From the NCBI RefSeq assembly GCF_026460885.1, contig NZ_JAOVZW010000001.1:496001-560000 (forward strand): a DNA stretch of 64,000 bases, read 5' to 3'. This document shows, one piece after another, positions 8,138-15,477 of the stretch. A program made the position numbers and the translations under genes. The notes below the pieces were generated by a model. It worked only from the letters and a program-made list of their open reading frames with translations. It did no database searches and had not been told where the DNA came from. Source of the stretch: Chryseobacterium formosum. GTDB lineage: Bacteria > Bacteroidota > Bacteroidia > Flavobacteriales > Weeksellaceae. Every line of letters starts with the position of its first letter. Position 1 is the stretch's first letter.

Positions 8138-9229
8138 CTATCTTGAAGCAGTTTTCAATTTTAAAAATTCAAGAATTTTCCAGCCAAATGCATCAAATCT
8201 TTTCAAACCTGTAGCGATGATGAAGGCTAAGACAACATTAATAACATAAATTAAAATCATCAAAATCCACCAAGGCATTAACTCTTTCATTGGAACGACC
8301 AAGAAATAAACGAGTGACGAACTGATTCCTTGCCCAAAATAAAAGAAAATGGCGTTTTTTCCGATATGCGTGACGAAGCTTTCTTTGGTGATCTTTAATC
8401 GGTTATAAAAAACAAATAAAGTTGTCAACGAAAAAAGTGTCCAAATAATATAAGGGATTTTTGGAGGGAATTTTTGTTTGTTGATTTTAAAGAAAATTTC
8501 GTTTCCAAAATACCAAAACATCCACAGTAATGCAGCTGCAACCAACCCGTAAAGTACAGGAATCATTTTTGTCGGAATTGTTTTTCCTTTCAATCTGTTG
8601 GCAACCAGAAAAACGGTCATGTAAAAAGCGACGTAACCTACTTGTCCGTTAGGATAGATTTCCGGGAAAATATTAAATATTAAAGTTAAAGCGATACAAA
8701 TTCCGATAAACCAATTGACGTGTTTCGGGAAAAATCTTAAAATTAAAACTCCGAAAACGGTTAAAATAAAATAGACTTTCAAATACCAAAAACTTCCCAT
8801 GACAACCGGAAAAGTATCTGCATTTGAATACTCATGAAGATACCAATTCCCTAAATTCTGCCATTGCGGAACCGTTGAAATGCTTGTTGCAGCATATTTC
8901 GAACCGAAAGTAGAGTAGATTTTCTGTAACCATTCGAGTGAGAAAAAAGTAAGTCCGAAAATTTTAAAGAAATAATCTAAAAAGAAAAGCAACGTAACGA
9001 AGATCATATACGTTATTTGCAGTTTCAGTAATCTGTAAAATGTTTTTTCGATGTTTGAGCCTGAAGTAATTCCGCTTAAAGCGTAGAAAAGAGCAACATC
9101 AAATACCAATGAAAATACTCTGAGTTCCGGAATAATATAAAACTGTCCCGACCAAAATGCAGTATGGATAAATATAATGGAAAGCGTTGCCAATCCTTTC
9201 GCAAAATCAATGTAAAGATCTCTGTTCAT
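8138..9229 (-). CDS. Acyltransferase 3 family integral membrane protein
   Basis: A 363-residue polytopic membrane protein with about ten hydrophobic segments. The opening RDLYIDFAKGLATLSIIFIHT matches the acyltransferase 3 family, where the early arginine and the histidine in the first helix (IIFIHT) are part of the active site. Members O-acylate sugars of polysaccharides, lipids or antibiotics using acyl-CoA. Some related families with the same opening are opgC or DUF5009-like, so the substrate is open. It lies one base past the stop of no gene on its own strand but follows the small lipoprotein gene by a single base, suggesting one transcript from the promoter at 9787. Confidence 0.8.
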   Translation of the reverse strand: MNRDLYIDFAKGLATLSIIFIHTAFWSGQFYIIPELRVFSLVFDVALFYALSGITSGSNIEKTFYRLLKLQITYMIFVTLLFFLDYFFKIFGLTFFSLEWLQKIYSTFGSKYAATSISTVPQWQNLGNWYLHEYSNADTFPVVMGSFWYLKVYFILTVFGVLILRFFPKHVNWFIGICIALTLIFNIFPEIYPNGQVGYVAFYMTVFLVANRLKGKTIPTKMIPVLYGLVAAALLWMFWYFGNEIFFKINKQKFPPKIPYIIWTLFSLTTLFVFYNRLKITKESFVTHIGKNAIFFYFGQGISSSLVYFLVVPMKELMPWWILMILIYVINVVLAFIIATGLKRFDAFGWKILEFLKLKTASR

Positions 9230-9230
9230 G

Positions 9231-9773
9231 CTATTGAGGTAAATCTCTGGTTATTTTTTCTAATTTGTCATAATTAAAAAAATATAAACTTCCTTCCCAT
9301 TCCGGTTTTGCTTTTTTTTCTATGCCCCGTAATTCGTTTGCAAAAAGTCTGTGATATCTTACTGAATACCAAGAATTGTACGAATCGTTATCAATGGAAT
9401 ATAGAGGTTGTTTAAAAACTTCTGAACGTTGTTCTATGGTTTTATTTAGGTGTGAATAGCCTTCCATCACAAGAAAAAGTTTGTAATTGTTTTCTTCTGC
9501 AAACCTTTCATAATTCGACATAGGAAGACAATATTGTGAAGTACATCCGTTTGTGAAAATATAAACTAATGATTTTGGATGTTTTGCTAATTCTGATTTA
9601 AGCTGTTGACCGTTTATTTTGTAAACGTGCTGAGTATCAGTTTTGTCAAAACTTTCTAAAGCAACAACTGTTGTTTTTTCTTTTTCTGAAAGTTTTTTAT
9701 AGTCGTTGGTCACACCGTAGACAGTACATGATGTAAGCGATAAACAAAGTAAAATGCTTAAAATTATCTTCAT
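9231..9773 (-). CDS. Small lipoprotein, possibly thioredoxin-like fold
   Basis: A 180-residue lipoprotein that I do not recognise by name. I place the start at 9773 (MKIILSILLCLSLTSC), which gives a proper lipoprotein signal with the lipid-anchored cysteine at residue 16; the longer open frame up to 9857 would put 28 charged and hydrophobic residues in front of the signal and would begin upstream of the likely promoter. A segment LVYIFTNGCTSQYCLPMSNYERFA followed by YKLFLVMEG resembles a thioredoxin-like beta-alpha-beta unit with a CxxxxC pair in place of CxxC. It is followed after one base by the acyltransferase gene. Confidence 0.7.
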   Translation of the reverse strand: MKIILSILLCLSLTSCTVYGVTNDYKKLSEKEKTTVVALESFDKTDTQHVYKINGQQLKSELAKHPKSLVYIFTNGCTSQYCLPMSNYERFAEENNYKLFLVMEGYSHLNKTIEQRSEVFKQPLYSIDNDSYNSWYSVRYHRLFANELRGIEKKAKPEWEGSLYFFNYDKLEKITRDLPQ

Positions 9774-9786
9774 TGTAAGTTTTTTC

Positions 9787-9794
9787 CAAAAGTA
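9787..9794 (-). promoter_or_regulatory. -7 element for the small lipoprotein gene
   Basis: Minus-strand TACTTTTG matches TAnnTTTG and sits 13 bases before the chosen start codon at 9773. Transcription would begin inside the longer open frame, which supports the internal start. Confidence 0.5.
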
Positions 9795-9821
9795 CAAATA
9801 ATACGGAACTAATTTAATTTC

Positions 9822-9829
9822 TATATTTG
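9822..9829 (+). promoter_or_regulatory. -7 element for the GLPGLI gene
   Basis: TATATTTG matches the Bacteroidota -7 consensus, 19 bases before the ATG at 9849. It is back to back with the divergent element at 9787. Confidence 0.5.
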
Positions 9830-9848
9830 GAGAATTAATCACAAAATT

Positions 9849-10742
9849 ATGAAGCATATTTTTAGCCTTGTTTTGACTGTTTTATTTTGTTTAAACTTTT
9901 CAGCGCAGGGAAATCGTTTCACTTACGAATATCAATTCAGGATTGATTCTACAAAAACTGACAGCCTGAAAAAAGAATTTGTAAATCTGGATATTTTCCC
10001 GACGAAATCTTATTTCTATGGTCAGGCGAGTTTTGCTAATGATTCTATAGTTAATAATTCGATTATTGAACAGAGAAAATCTACACCCAATCACATCAGT
10101 TTTTCTTCACACGCAGAAGATTGGAATATTTCTTATTTAATTGAAAAAGCATATCCAAGTTTTAAAACAACATGGTTTACCAATATTGAGCAAACCAATA
10201 TGATTGTTGAAGAAACTCCGGTTTTTAAGTGGAATATTCTTCCTGAAACTCAGAAAATTGAAAATTACAATTGCCAGAAAGCAACTACAAATTTCGGTGG
10301 AAGAGTTTGGGAAGCATGGTTTTCAAAAGATTTGCCTTTTCCGGATGGCCCGTATAAATTTAATGGTTTGCCGGGATTAATTGTAAAACTAGAGGATAAA
10401 ACAAAATCCCATCAATTTTTATTAAAAGGTAATAAGAAATTGAAAGCTGAAGATCATTCCTGGGACTATATTTTAGCATTACAAAAAGAGGCGGATCATG
10501 AATTTAAGGGTGTGAAAGTAAACCCTGCTCAATACAAAAAGCAATATATGTCTTATAAAAATGATCCTGCAAAAGATGTGAAATTAGATTTGGCAGATCC
10601 TCATACAACGATGACTGTAACTACAGAATCTGGAGCAAAACTGACAAGCAATGCAGAGGTTATTAAATACATGGAAGAATCGATGGGAAAAAAATATAAA
10701 ACTAATAATAATCAACTTGAATTAAATTTACACAAAAAATAG
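9849..10742 (+). CDS. GLPGLI family secreted protein
   Basis: A 297-residue exported protein of the GLPGLI family, which is found almost only in Bacteroidota and has no known activity. A signal peptide (MKHIFSLVLTVLFCLNFSAQ) is followed by a beta-rich body. The family signature appears as KFNGLPGLIVKLEDK near residue 178, preceded by the usual GRVWEAWFSKDLPFPDGPYKF. The gene stands alone, divergent from the small lipoprotein gene and upstream of the rplU promoter. The carboxyl end is asparagine- and lysine-rich. Confidence 0.9.
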   Translation: MKHIFSLVLTVLFCLNFSAQGNRFTYEYQFRIDSTKTDSLKKEFVNLDIFPTKSYFYGQASFANDSIVNNSIIEQRKSTPNHISFSSHAEDWNISYLIEKAYPSFKTTWFTNIEQTNMIVEETPVFKWNILPETQKIENYNCQKATTNFGGRVWEAWFSKDLPFPDGPYKFNGLPGLIVKLEDKTKSHQFLLKGNKKLKAEDHSWDYILALQKEADHEFKGVKVNPAQYKKQYMSYKNDPAKDVKLDLADPHTTMTVTTESGAKLTSNAEVIKYMEESMGKKYKTNNNQLELNLHKK

Positions 10743-10761
10743 AAAAATTCTCAAAATCATA

Positions 10762-10791
10762 TTGTTACTATCAAAATAATCAGTACATTTG
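10762..10791 (+). promoter_or_regulatory. Strong Bacteroidota promoter of rplU-rpmA
   Basis: TTG, a 19-base spacer and TACATTTG form an ideal Bacteroidota promoter 31 bases before the rplU start. This is the best consensus match in the window and fits a highly expressed ribosomal protein operon. Confidence 0.8.
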
Positions 10792-10821
10792 CACCTCGAA
10801 TTAACTAAAAATTTATAGACA

Positions 10822-11202
10822 ATGTTTGCAATTGTAGAAATAGCAGGGCTTCAATATAAAGTTGAGCAAGACCAGAAGTTGTTTGTGAACCGTTTGAAAG
10901 GAGATAAAGGAGGAAAAGTATCTTTCGATAAAATCTTACTTACTGTAAACGGAGCAATCACTGTAGGCGCCCCAGCTGTAAGCGGTATCACTGTAGAGGC
11001 AGAGATCCTTGACCACGTAAAAGCTGATAAAGTAATCATCTTCAAAAAGAAAAGAAGAAAAGGTTATGAAGTTAAAAATGGTCACAGACAATCTTTATCT
11101 CAAATCAAAATCACTGGTATTACAGGATTTGAAGGAAAAAAAGCAGAGAAGCCTGCTAAAAAAACAACTAAAAAAGCTGACGCTGCTGAAAGCGCAGAAT
11201 AA
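10822..11202 (+). CDS. rplU: 50S ribosomal protein L21
   Basis: L21 is a 23S rRNA-binding protein of the large ribosomal subunit. The protein begins MFAIVEIAGLQYKVEQDQKLFV and has the family motif FKKKRRKGYEVKNGHRQSLSQIKI near residues 74-95. At 126 residues it is about 20 longer than the E. coli protein because of a lysine- and alanine-rich tail (KKAEKPAKKTTKKADAAE), a common addition in Bacteroidota. It is co-transcribed with rpmA 28 bases downstream. Confidence 0.97.
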   Translation: MFAIVEIAGLQYKVEQDQKLFVNRLKGDKGGKVSFDKILLTVNGAITVGAPAVSGITVEAEILDHVKADKVIIFKKKRRKGYEVKNGHRQSLSQIKITGITGFEGKKAEKPAKKTTKKADAAESAE

Positions 11203-11230
11203 TTGTTAAACCAAAAAACCTTAGAATAAA

Positions 11231-11488
11231 ATGGCACACAAGAAAGGAGTTGGTAGTTCCAAAAACGGTAGAGAATCTCATTCTAAAAGATTAGGTGTGA
11301 AGATTTTCGGTGGACAAGACGCTATTGCTGGTAACATTATTATCAGACAAAGAGGTACTCAACATCACCCAGGTGAAAATGTTGGTATGGGTAAAGATCA
11401 CACTTTGCACGCTCTTGTTGACGGTAAAGTAGTTTTCAGAAAGAAAGCAAACAACAGATCTTACGTATCTATTGAGCCGAACGCATAA
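11231..11488 (+). CDS. rpmA: 50S ribosomal protein L27
   Basis: L27 reaches towards the peptidyl-transferase centre of the large subunit. The 85-residue protein begins [16 protein letters not shown] and keeps the family's core ([27 protein letters not shown]). The amino end starts directly with the mature AHKKG sequence, with no Firmicutes-type cleavable extension. It is the second gene of the rplU operon and is followed by a terminator. Confidence 0.98.
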   Translation: MAHKKGVGSSKNGRESHSKRLGVKIFGGQDAIAGNIIIRQRGTQHHPGENVGMGKDHTLHALVDGKVVFRKKANNRSYVSIEPNA

Positions 11489-11510
11489 TTAAAAAGCGTT
11501 CTATAAAAAT

Positions 11511-11542
11511 AAAATCCTCAGCATTATTGTTGAGGATTTTTT
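11511..11542 (+). terminator. Terminator of the rplU-rpmA operon
   Basis: AAAATCCTCA pairs with TGAGGATTTT across a ten-base loop and is followed by further T residues. It also covers the last codons of the convergent hypothetical gene at 11524. Confidence 0.8.
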
Positions 11543-11892
11543 GTGTTCTTATGAATCTGTAATAGATTTTTTTCTTGCAATTTGGATAAAAATAATATTT
11601 CTATAATTCCTATTGACCACCAAACAGGATATTTAAAGAGAAGATACCAAAGATTAAAGCTATCAACAATTGTAAATTTTTTATAAATGTTTTTAGTTTC
11701 GATTATGTTTGATGTATAAGGAATTAATATAAAGAAAAGTAAAAATATAGATATTTTCGTAAAACGATTTAGCTTAATTTTTTTTCTATTTCGAAATATA
11801 TAAATATTGATTGCTAAGACTAAAATAAAGAATACAATGTCATAATATGTAAACGACATAAAAGGTTCCGCTGGTTCATTAAAGAAATACAT
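11524..11892 (-). CDS. Hypothetical membrane protein
   Basis: A 122-residue protein I do not recognise. It has three hydrophobic segments (about residues 15-35, 47-62 and 80-104) with basic loops between them, so it is probably an inner-membrane protein. A second methionine at residue 12 (MSFTYYD) could be the true start. It begins 12 bases after the stop of the large DUF5686 gene on the same strand and may be expressed with it. The end runs into the terminator shared with rpmA. Asparagine-, lysine- and isoleucine-rich composition is ordinary for this AT-rich genome. Confidence 0.55.
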   Translation of the reverse strand: MYFFNEPAEPFMSFTYYDIVFFILVLAINIYIFRNRKKIKLNRFTKISIFLLFFILIPYTSNIIETKNIYKKFTIVDSFNLWYLLFKYPVWWSIGIIEILFLSKLQEKNLLQIHKNTKNPQQ

Positions 11893-11904
11893 TGTTGAGA
11901 AATC

Positions 11905-14433
11905 TTAAAATCCAAACTGGAAACCTGCTTTAATTCCAAACTTAGAAACATCTTGTCTGTCTAGATAATTTCCTCTCCAGTTGAAATCTACACGGAAAAT
12001 TCTGATATTTCCAAAACCAATATTTTCAATACCAAAACCATATTCGTAATAAATTTGCTGATCCGGAGCTGAATATTTTAAATTGTCGACGTTAATATTT
12101 TTAGAATCATCACTCAAAGAACCATAAGCTCCTCTGATAAAGGCAACCTCTCTTAATTTCAACTTTTTAATTAAAGGAATAAAAGAAAGAATCTTACCAT
12201 TAAAATGATGCTCAATATGCATTGTTGAATAGGTATCTGCTACAAATTCATAATAATTTAATTGAGCAAAAGTGTTCGGAACCAAACCATACGACTGGTT
12301 TCCGGGAATAATGTTCTGTAAAGCTAATGGAACTGTATCAAAGTTTTTCCCTGCTTCAAAGCTGAATAAAGTTCTACCCCAGCTTCCCAAAAGAATCGGT
12401 TTGTAGAACATAAACTGCAGCTTGTTATAATTAAAATCAGCATTGAATAAGCCTTCAATTCCTCTCGTGTATTTTAAAACAATTGTTGGAGCTAAAGTTC
12501 CATGTTCATATCGGTCAACTCCGGTTTGAGAGAATTTTGCGCCCGGTCTTGCAATTAAACTGAATGTTACGTGAGAATCATTCGTTGTTTTTCTCAAATT
12601 TCCATTTTGATAATACATCAAATTAAAGCCATCAGGATTAGCGGATTTAATACTTTGCATCGTTCCGTCAACTCTTATTTGAAAGTTTTTCCAGGGCTCG
12701 ATTGATGTAAAAACACTGGTTTGGTTAACTGAACTTAAAGATGCATTTTCTCCTCTCGCAAAAACCGTTGAAGAGGCAAATGAACGTGATAAAATTCCGT
12801 CTTCAGTTGTTAATTGTACTCCAAGCTGCGTGATGTCTCTTTTTGTTCCGGCTCCAACCATAAAACGGTTCACTCGGTTAAACATATAACGTCCTTCAAC
12901 TCCATATTTGAATTGATGGTCTTTAAAGCCGTAAGCGTTGTAAAATTCAACTCTCCAAGGGTCATTTTGGGTAAAATAAGTTCTGGCTCCCAATCTGATT
13001 CTATCGCCTTCTACTTCGTTTTTGCCGTAGATTGAAGTAATTGGTCCTAAATCGATTCCTTTTGTAACGTTGTAATATCTTGAAGCTAGTGTTTCGGTAA
13101 GCTTTATAATTCTGTTGAATTTCGGAGTATGTTGAAGTTTATCGAGCATTTCGTAAACTCCTTGTTCTTGTTTTGAAAGAGAATCTGGTCTTGCTGTTGC
13201 CCAAAAAGCTTCATCTTTTTCTACAAAACTGTCGTCATATTCCTCTTTTTTCCTTGTGAAAATAGAGTCTGCTAAAGGTCTGTTGAAATCATATTCCGAG
13301 TAATCTACAGATCGTTTGGCGATAATACTTTTTGCACTTTTCTTTTTTGCAAAAGGAGTCATTTCAATTTCTGTAACGAATTTTTTTGGGAGAAAAGTTT
13401 CATTATCCGGATTATCGTATTCCAATTCGGTAGAAATTGCATTGATGAAATTGACGTTGATCTTATTTGTAGACTTTAATGTAGCACCTAAAACTGCATA
13501 AGAATCGGTGTCAATGTAAAGATACCCCTGAAAAGCTAAAACTTCTGTTCTTCGTGGTTGATATCTTATTTTGTAAGCATTTTCTCCATTTACAGCAATT
13601 GTATCTACTAAATTATAATCATACGTACTAAAACCATCAGTTCCGACTGGACTTGGAAATCCAATGTCGAAATAGTTTAAAGTATTGTCGTAAATATTAA
13701 TATCTCGGTATAAATTCTTTGCCGTAAGCGTAATGACTTGGTTATCCTGAAAACCTGACGTTTTCTGAGCAACTAACAGTTTTTTACTTTTTTTGTTGGG
13801 TTTGTTTTCTCCGAAGTTTTTATAAATTGATTCATTTAAGAAAATTGGGAGAGCCATTTTACCACTTGCAGTAGAATCAGCATAATCAAAGATAAAATCA
13901 AGTTTATTGAAGATTTTACGATTCATAAATGCGCTGTCGAGATTATTGGCATCAAACTGAATCTTTTCGTATTCTTTGAAAGTATAAGTATCAAATTTTT
14001 CTAAACCGTTATTTCTTTTACGCTTCCAGACTTCCTGCATAATTCGGTAAGCAGGGTTTTCTTTTTTGCTTTTGTATTTGGTTTTTTCGTTGTGAATCAC
14101 AACTTCTTCAATGCTGCTTACTTTTTCCTGAGAAAGTTTTATAACTAAATTATTTGCGTTGTCAACTGAAATATCAACGGTTTCAAAAGCGTAGTTTTTT
14201 CGTGTAAATTTTAACTTGTAAATAATCGAATCAGATTGTACGCTGAAATTCCCTGTAGTGGTTGTTAATGCAGCTTTATTGCTGTCATTAATGAAAACTT
14301 CAACGCCTGAAATTTCTTTATTGGTTTTTTCGTCTATAATTTTACCGTTTGCTGCGTTTTGTGCATAAGATAATCCTGAAAATAGGAGACAAATATATAG
14401 GAAACAGTATTTTAATTGGTTGGTTGACATCAT
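11905..14433 (-). CDS. DUF5686 outer-membrane protein with carboxypeptidase-like regulatory domain
   Basis: An 842-residue exported protein typical of Bacteroidota. After a signal peptide ending near SYAQ (residue 25) comes a carboxypeptidase D regulatory-like beta-sandwich (NGKIIDEKTNKEISGVEVFI ... TTTGNFSV, about 28-105), as found at the front of many TonB-dependent receptors. The middle contains the DUF5686 start ENPAYRIMQEVWKRKRNNGLEKFDTYTF. The carboxyl half is rich in alternating aromatic strands and ends in ...GIKAGFQFGF, as expected of an outer-membrane beta-barrel. There is no TonB-box plug domain, so it is not a standard SusC receptor. Cargo is unknown. A -7 element (TACCTTTG) lies upstream at 14529-14536. 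Confidence 0.85.
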   Translation of the reverse strand: MMSTNQLKYCFLYICLLFSGLSYAQNAANGKIIDEKTNKEISGVEVFINDSNKAALTTTTGNFSVQSDSIIYKLKFTRKNYAFETVDISVDNANNLVIKLSQEKVSSIEEVVIHNEKTKYKSKKENPAYRIMQEVWKRKRNNGLEKFDTYTFKEYEKIQFDANNLDSAFMNRKIFNKLDFIFDYADSTASGKMALPIFLNESIYKNFGENKPNKKSKKLLVAQKTSGFQDNQVITLTAKNLYRDINIYDNTLNYFDIGFPSPVGTDGFSTYDYNLVDTIAVNGENAYKIRYQPRRTEVLAFQGYLYIDTDSYAVLGATLKSTNKINVNFINAISTELEYDNPDNETFLPKKFVTEIEMTPFAKKKSAKSIIAKRSVDYSEYDFNRPLADSIFTRKKEEYDDSFVEKDEAFWATARPDSLSKQEQGVYEMLDKLQHTPKFNRIIKLTETLASRYYNVTKGIDLGPITSIYGKNEVEGDRIRLGARTYFTQNDPWRVEFYNAYGFKDHQFKYGVEGRYMFNRVNRFMVGAGTKRDITQLGVQLTTEDGILSRSFASSTVFARGENASLSSVNQTSVFTSIEPWKNFQIRVDGTMQSIKSANPDGFNLMYYQNGNLRKTTNDSHVTFSLIARPGAKFSQTGVDRYEHGTLAPTIVLKYTRGIEGLFNADFNYNKLQFMFYKPILLGSWGRTLFSFEAGKNFDTVPLALQNIIPGNQSYGLVPNTFAQLNYYEFVADTYSTMHIEHHFNGKILSFIPLIKKLKLREVAFIRGAYGSLSDDSKNINVDNLKYSAPDQQIYYEYGFGIENIGFGNIRIFRVDFNWRGNYLDRQDVSKFGIKAGFQFGF

Positions 14434-14528
14434 TCGTTTCTTCGAGCATTTAGCTTAAACAAAAAGTGTGCTGATTATTTCAAATTATGAAATGTTTTCA
14501 TAGATTTTTACCATCGGTCACAAAACTG

Positions 14529-14536
14529 CAAAGGTA
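14529..14536 (-). promoter_or_regulatory. -7 element for the DUF5686 gene
   Basis: Minus-strand TACCTTTG fits TAnnTTTG and lies about 95 bases before the start codon at 14433. I see no clear -33 element. The rest of 14434-14620 shows nothing recognisable. Confidence 0.4.
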
Positions 14537-14630
14537 ACGAAAATAAACCTACGAATATTGCGCTGAGATAGCACTTGGTTTAGAAAAATGATAATTGTGA
14601 GATTATTGAAAAATAAAACATATTAAAATC

Positions 14631-14661
14631 AAAAAAGACTTACAATAATGTAAGTTTTTTT
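14631..14661 (-). terminator. Hairpin terminator of the degenerate tRNA-Asn copy
   Basis: An imperfect copy of the hairpin that ends the two intact tRNA-Asn genes (AAAAAAGAC-TACA ... TGTA-GTC-TTTTTT), preceded by the same ATTAAAATC flank. It shows that the third tRNA copy arose by duplication of the whole tRNA-plus-terminator unit. Confidence 0.6.
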
Positions 14662-14740
14662 CTCCTCCTCTTGGATCCCGCAAGTGCGGGGGACCCTCTG
14701 ATTAATCCCGAAAGTTCGGGACTCTAACCAACTGAGCTAA
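14662..14740 (-). pseudogene. Degenerate tRNA-Asn with palindromes in place of anticodon and T arms
   Basis: Minus-strand sequence matches the intact tRNA-Asn copies over the D arm (TTAGCTCAGTTGGTTAGAG), the 3' anticodon stem and variable loop (TAATCAGAGGGTCC), and the 3' acceptor (AAGAGGAGGA). The anticodon (CATCTGACTGT) is replaced by a segment holding TCCCGAACTTTCGGGA, and the T stem-loop by one holding CCCGCACTTGCGGG. The 5' acceptor strand is missing. It cannot be a working tRNA. The D arm and first palindrome are also coding sequence for the carboxyl end of the GIY-YIG gene. Confidence 0.8.
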
Positions 14741-15011
14741 TATTCCTGATAATTGAAAGTTTGTATCGCACAGCGTCTCAAGTAATTTTCTTGATTTTTG
14801 CTTTTTAATAAACCGTTCAATTATAATGGCAATTGTTTTATCTTCTGAAACCTCAAAAAGTGCAACCATTTTCCAGGGTCTGAATTTACGTGTAAAAGTA
14901 TTAAAGTTTTCTTGCTCGTTATGTTTCAAAAGTCTTTCTTTCGGAGATTGGGTATATCCGATGTAAAATTTATCTGCTGCTTCTGAAAATAAGAATATAA
15001 ATGTAATGCAT
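14702..15011 (-). pseudogene. GIY-YIG nuclease family gene, probably frameshifted, ending inside a tRNA remnant
   Basis: A small single-domain GIY-YIG nuclease of the UPF0213/YhbQ-like type, of unknown cellular target. The open frame extends to 15037, but its first residues do not look like the family. From the ATG at 15011 another frame reads MHYIYIL, the expected GIY strand, and one extra base in ATTCTTATTTTC shifts it out of the frame that continues FSEAADKFYIGYTQSPKERLLKHN. Removing that base restores a standard protein of about 102 residues, with the YIG motif, the R of KERLLKHN, and the E of IIERFIKKQKSRKL. The last residues, LAQLVRVPNFRD, are encoded by the D arm of a tRNA-Asn remnant and a palindrome. 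It may be inactive, a sequencing artefact, or start at 15028 with an altered amino end. Confidence 0.7.
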
Positions 15012-15035
15012 GCGAAAACCAGGATCATTAAAATC

Positions 15036-15067
15036 AAAAAAGACCTACAATAATGTAAGTCTTTTTT
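15036..15067 (-). terminator. Terminator of tRNA-Asn copy 2
   Basis: AAAAAAGAC-TTACA pairs with TGTA-GGTCTTTTTT on the minus strand right after the tRNA 3' end. The same hairpin follows copy 1 at 15291. Confidence 0.75.
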
Positions 15068-15068
15068 G

Positions 15069-15142
15069 CTCCTCCTCTTGGGCTCGAACCAAGGACCCTC
15101 TGATTAACAGTCAGATGCTCTAACCAACTGAGCTAAGGAGGA
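15069..15142 (-). tRNA. tRNA-Asn (GTT), copy 2
   Basis: A 74-base cloverleaf on the minus strand: acceptor TCCTCCT/AGGAGGA, D arm GCTC-AGTTGGTTA-GAGC, anticodon stem TCTGA/TCAGA with loop CTGTTAA (anticodon GTT), and T arm CTTGG-TTCGAGC-CCAAG. The discriminator base is G and CCA is not encoded. It has its own promoter and terminator. Confidence 0.97.
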
Positions 15143-15164
15143 ATGTTCCTCTTTTAAGGTGCTG

Positions 15165-15172
15165 CAAAGATA
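15165..15172 (-). promoter_or_regulatory. -7 element of tRNA-Asn copy 2
   Basis: Minus-strand TATCTTTG lies 22 bases before the tRNA 5' end, in the same position as the element of copy 1. Confidence 0.65.
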
Positions 15173-15290
15173 ATATGAAAAATAATATCAAGCAAATATT
15201 TTTTTATCAAAATTACCCGAAAAGTGCTATCGGATTATATTTCAGGAATTTAAATTTTAAAATAATTTGAAACAGGAAGGTATTAAAATC

Positions 15291-15322
15291 AAAAAAGACC
15301 TACAATAATGTAAGTCTTTTTT
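15291..15322 (-). terminator. Terminator of tRNA-Asn copy 1
   Basis: The same hairpin and T run as after copy 2, including the ATTAAAATC flank, so the duplicated unit includes tRNA and terminator. Confidence 0.75.
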
Positions 15323-15323
15323 G

Positions 15324-15397
15324 CTCCTCCTCTTGGGCTCGAACCAAGGACCCTCTGATTAACAGTCAGATGCTCTAACCAACTGAGCTAAGGAGGA
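15324..15397 (-). tRNA. tRNA-Asn (GTT), copy 1
   Basis: Identical over the 74-base cloverleaf to the copy at 15069-15142, with anticodon GTT, G discriminator and no encoded CCA. It lies just downstream of rseP on the same strand but has its own promoter at 15420, so it need not depend on rseP transcription. Confidence 0.97.
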
Positions 15398-15419
15398 ATG
15401 TTCCTCTTTTAGAGTGGTG

Positions 15420-15427
15420 CAAATATA
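15420..15427 (-). promoter_or_regulatory. -7 element of tRNA-Asn copy 1
   Basis: Minus-strand TATATTTG sits 22 bases before the tRNA 5' end. The GAACATTCC segment next to the tRNA is shared with copy 2, so the promoter region was duplicated too. Confidence 0.65.
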
Positions 15428-15477
15428 ATACTGATATTTAAACCACGCAAGTTTTTTATTTATTTTTTTAAATAAAA

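Noticed and set aside
14631-15322. Three spaced copies of an AAAAAAGAC-type sequence as a CRISPR-like array
   Set aside because: They are tRNA terminators at irregular spacing within duplicated tRNA units, with no spacers or cas genes.
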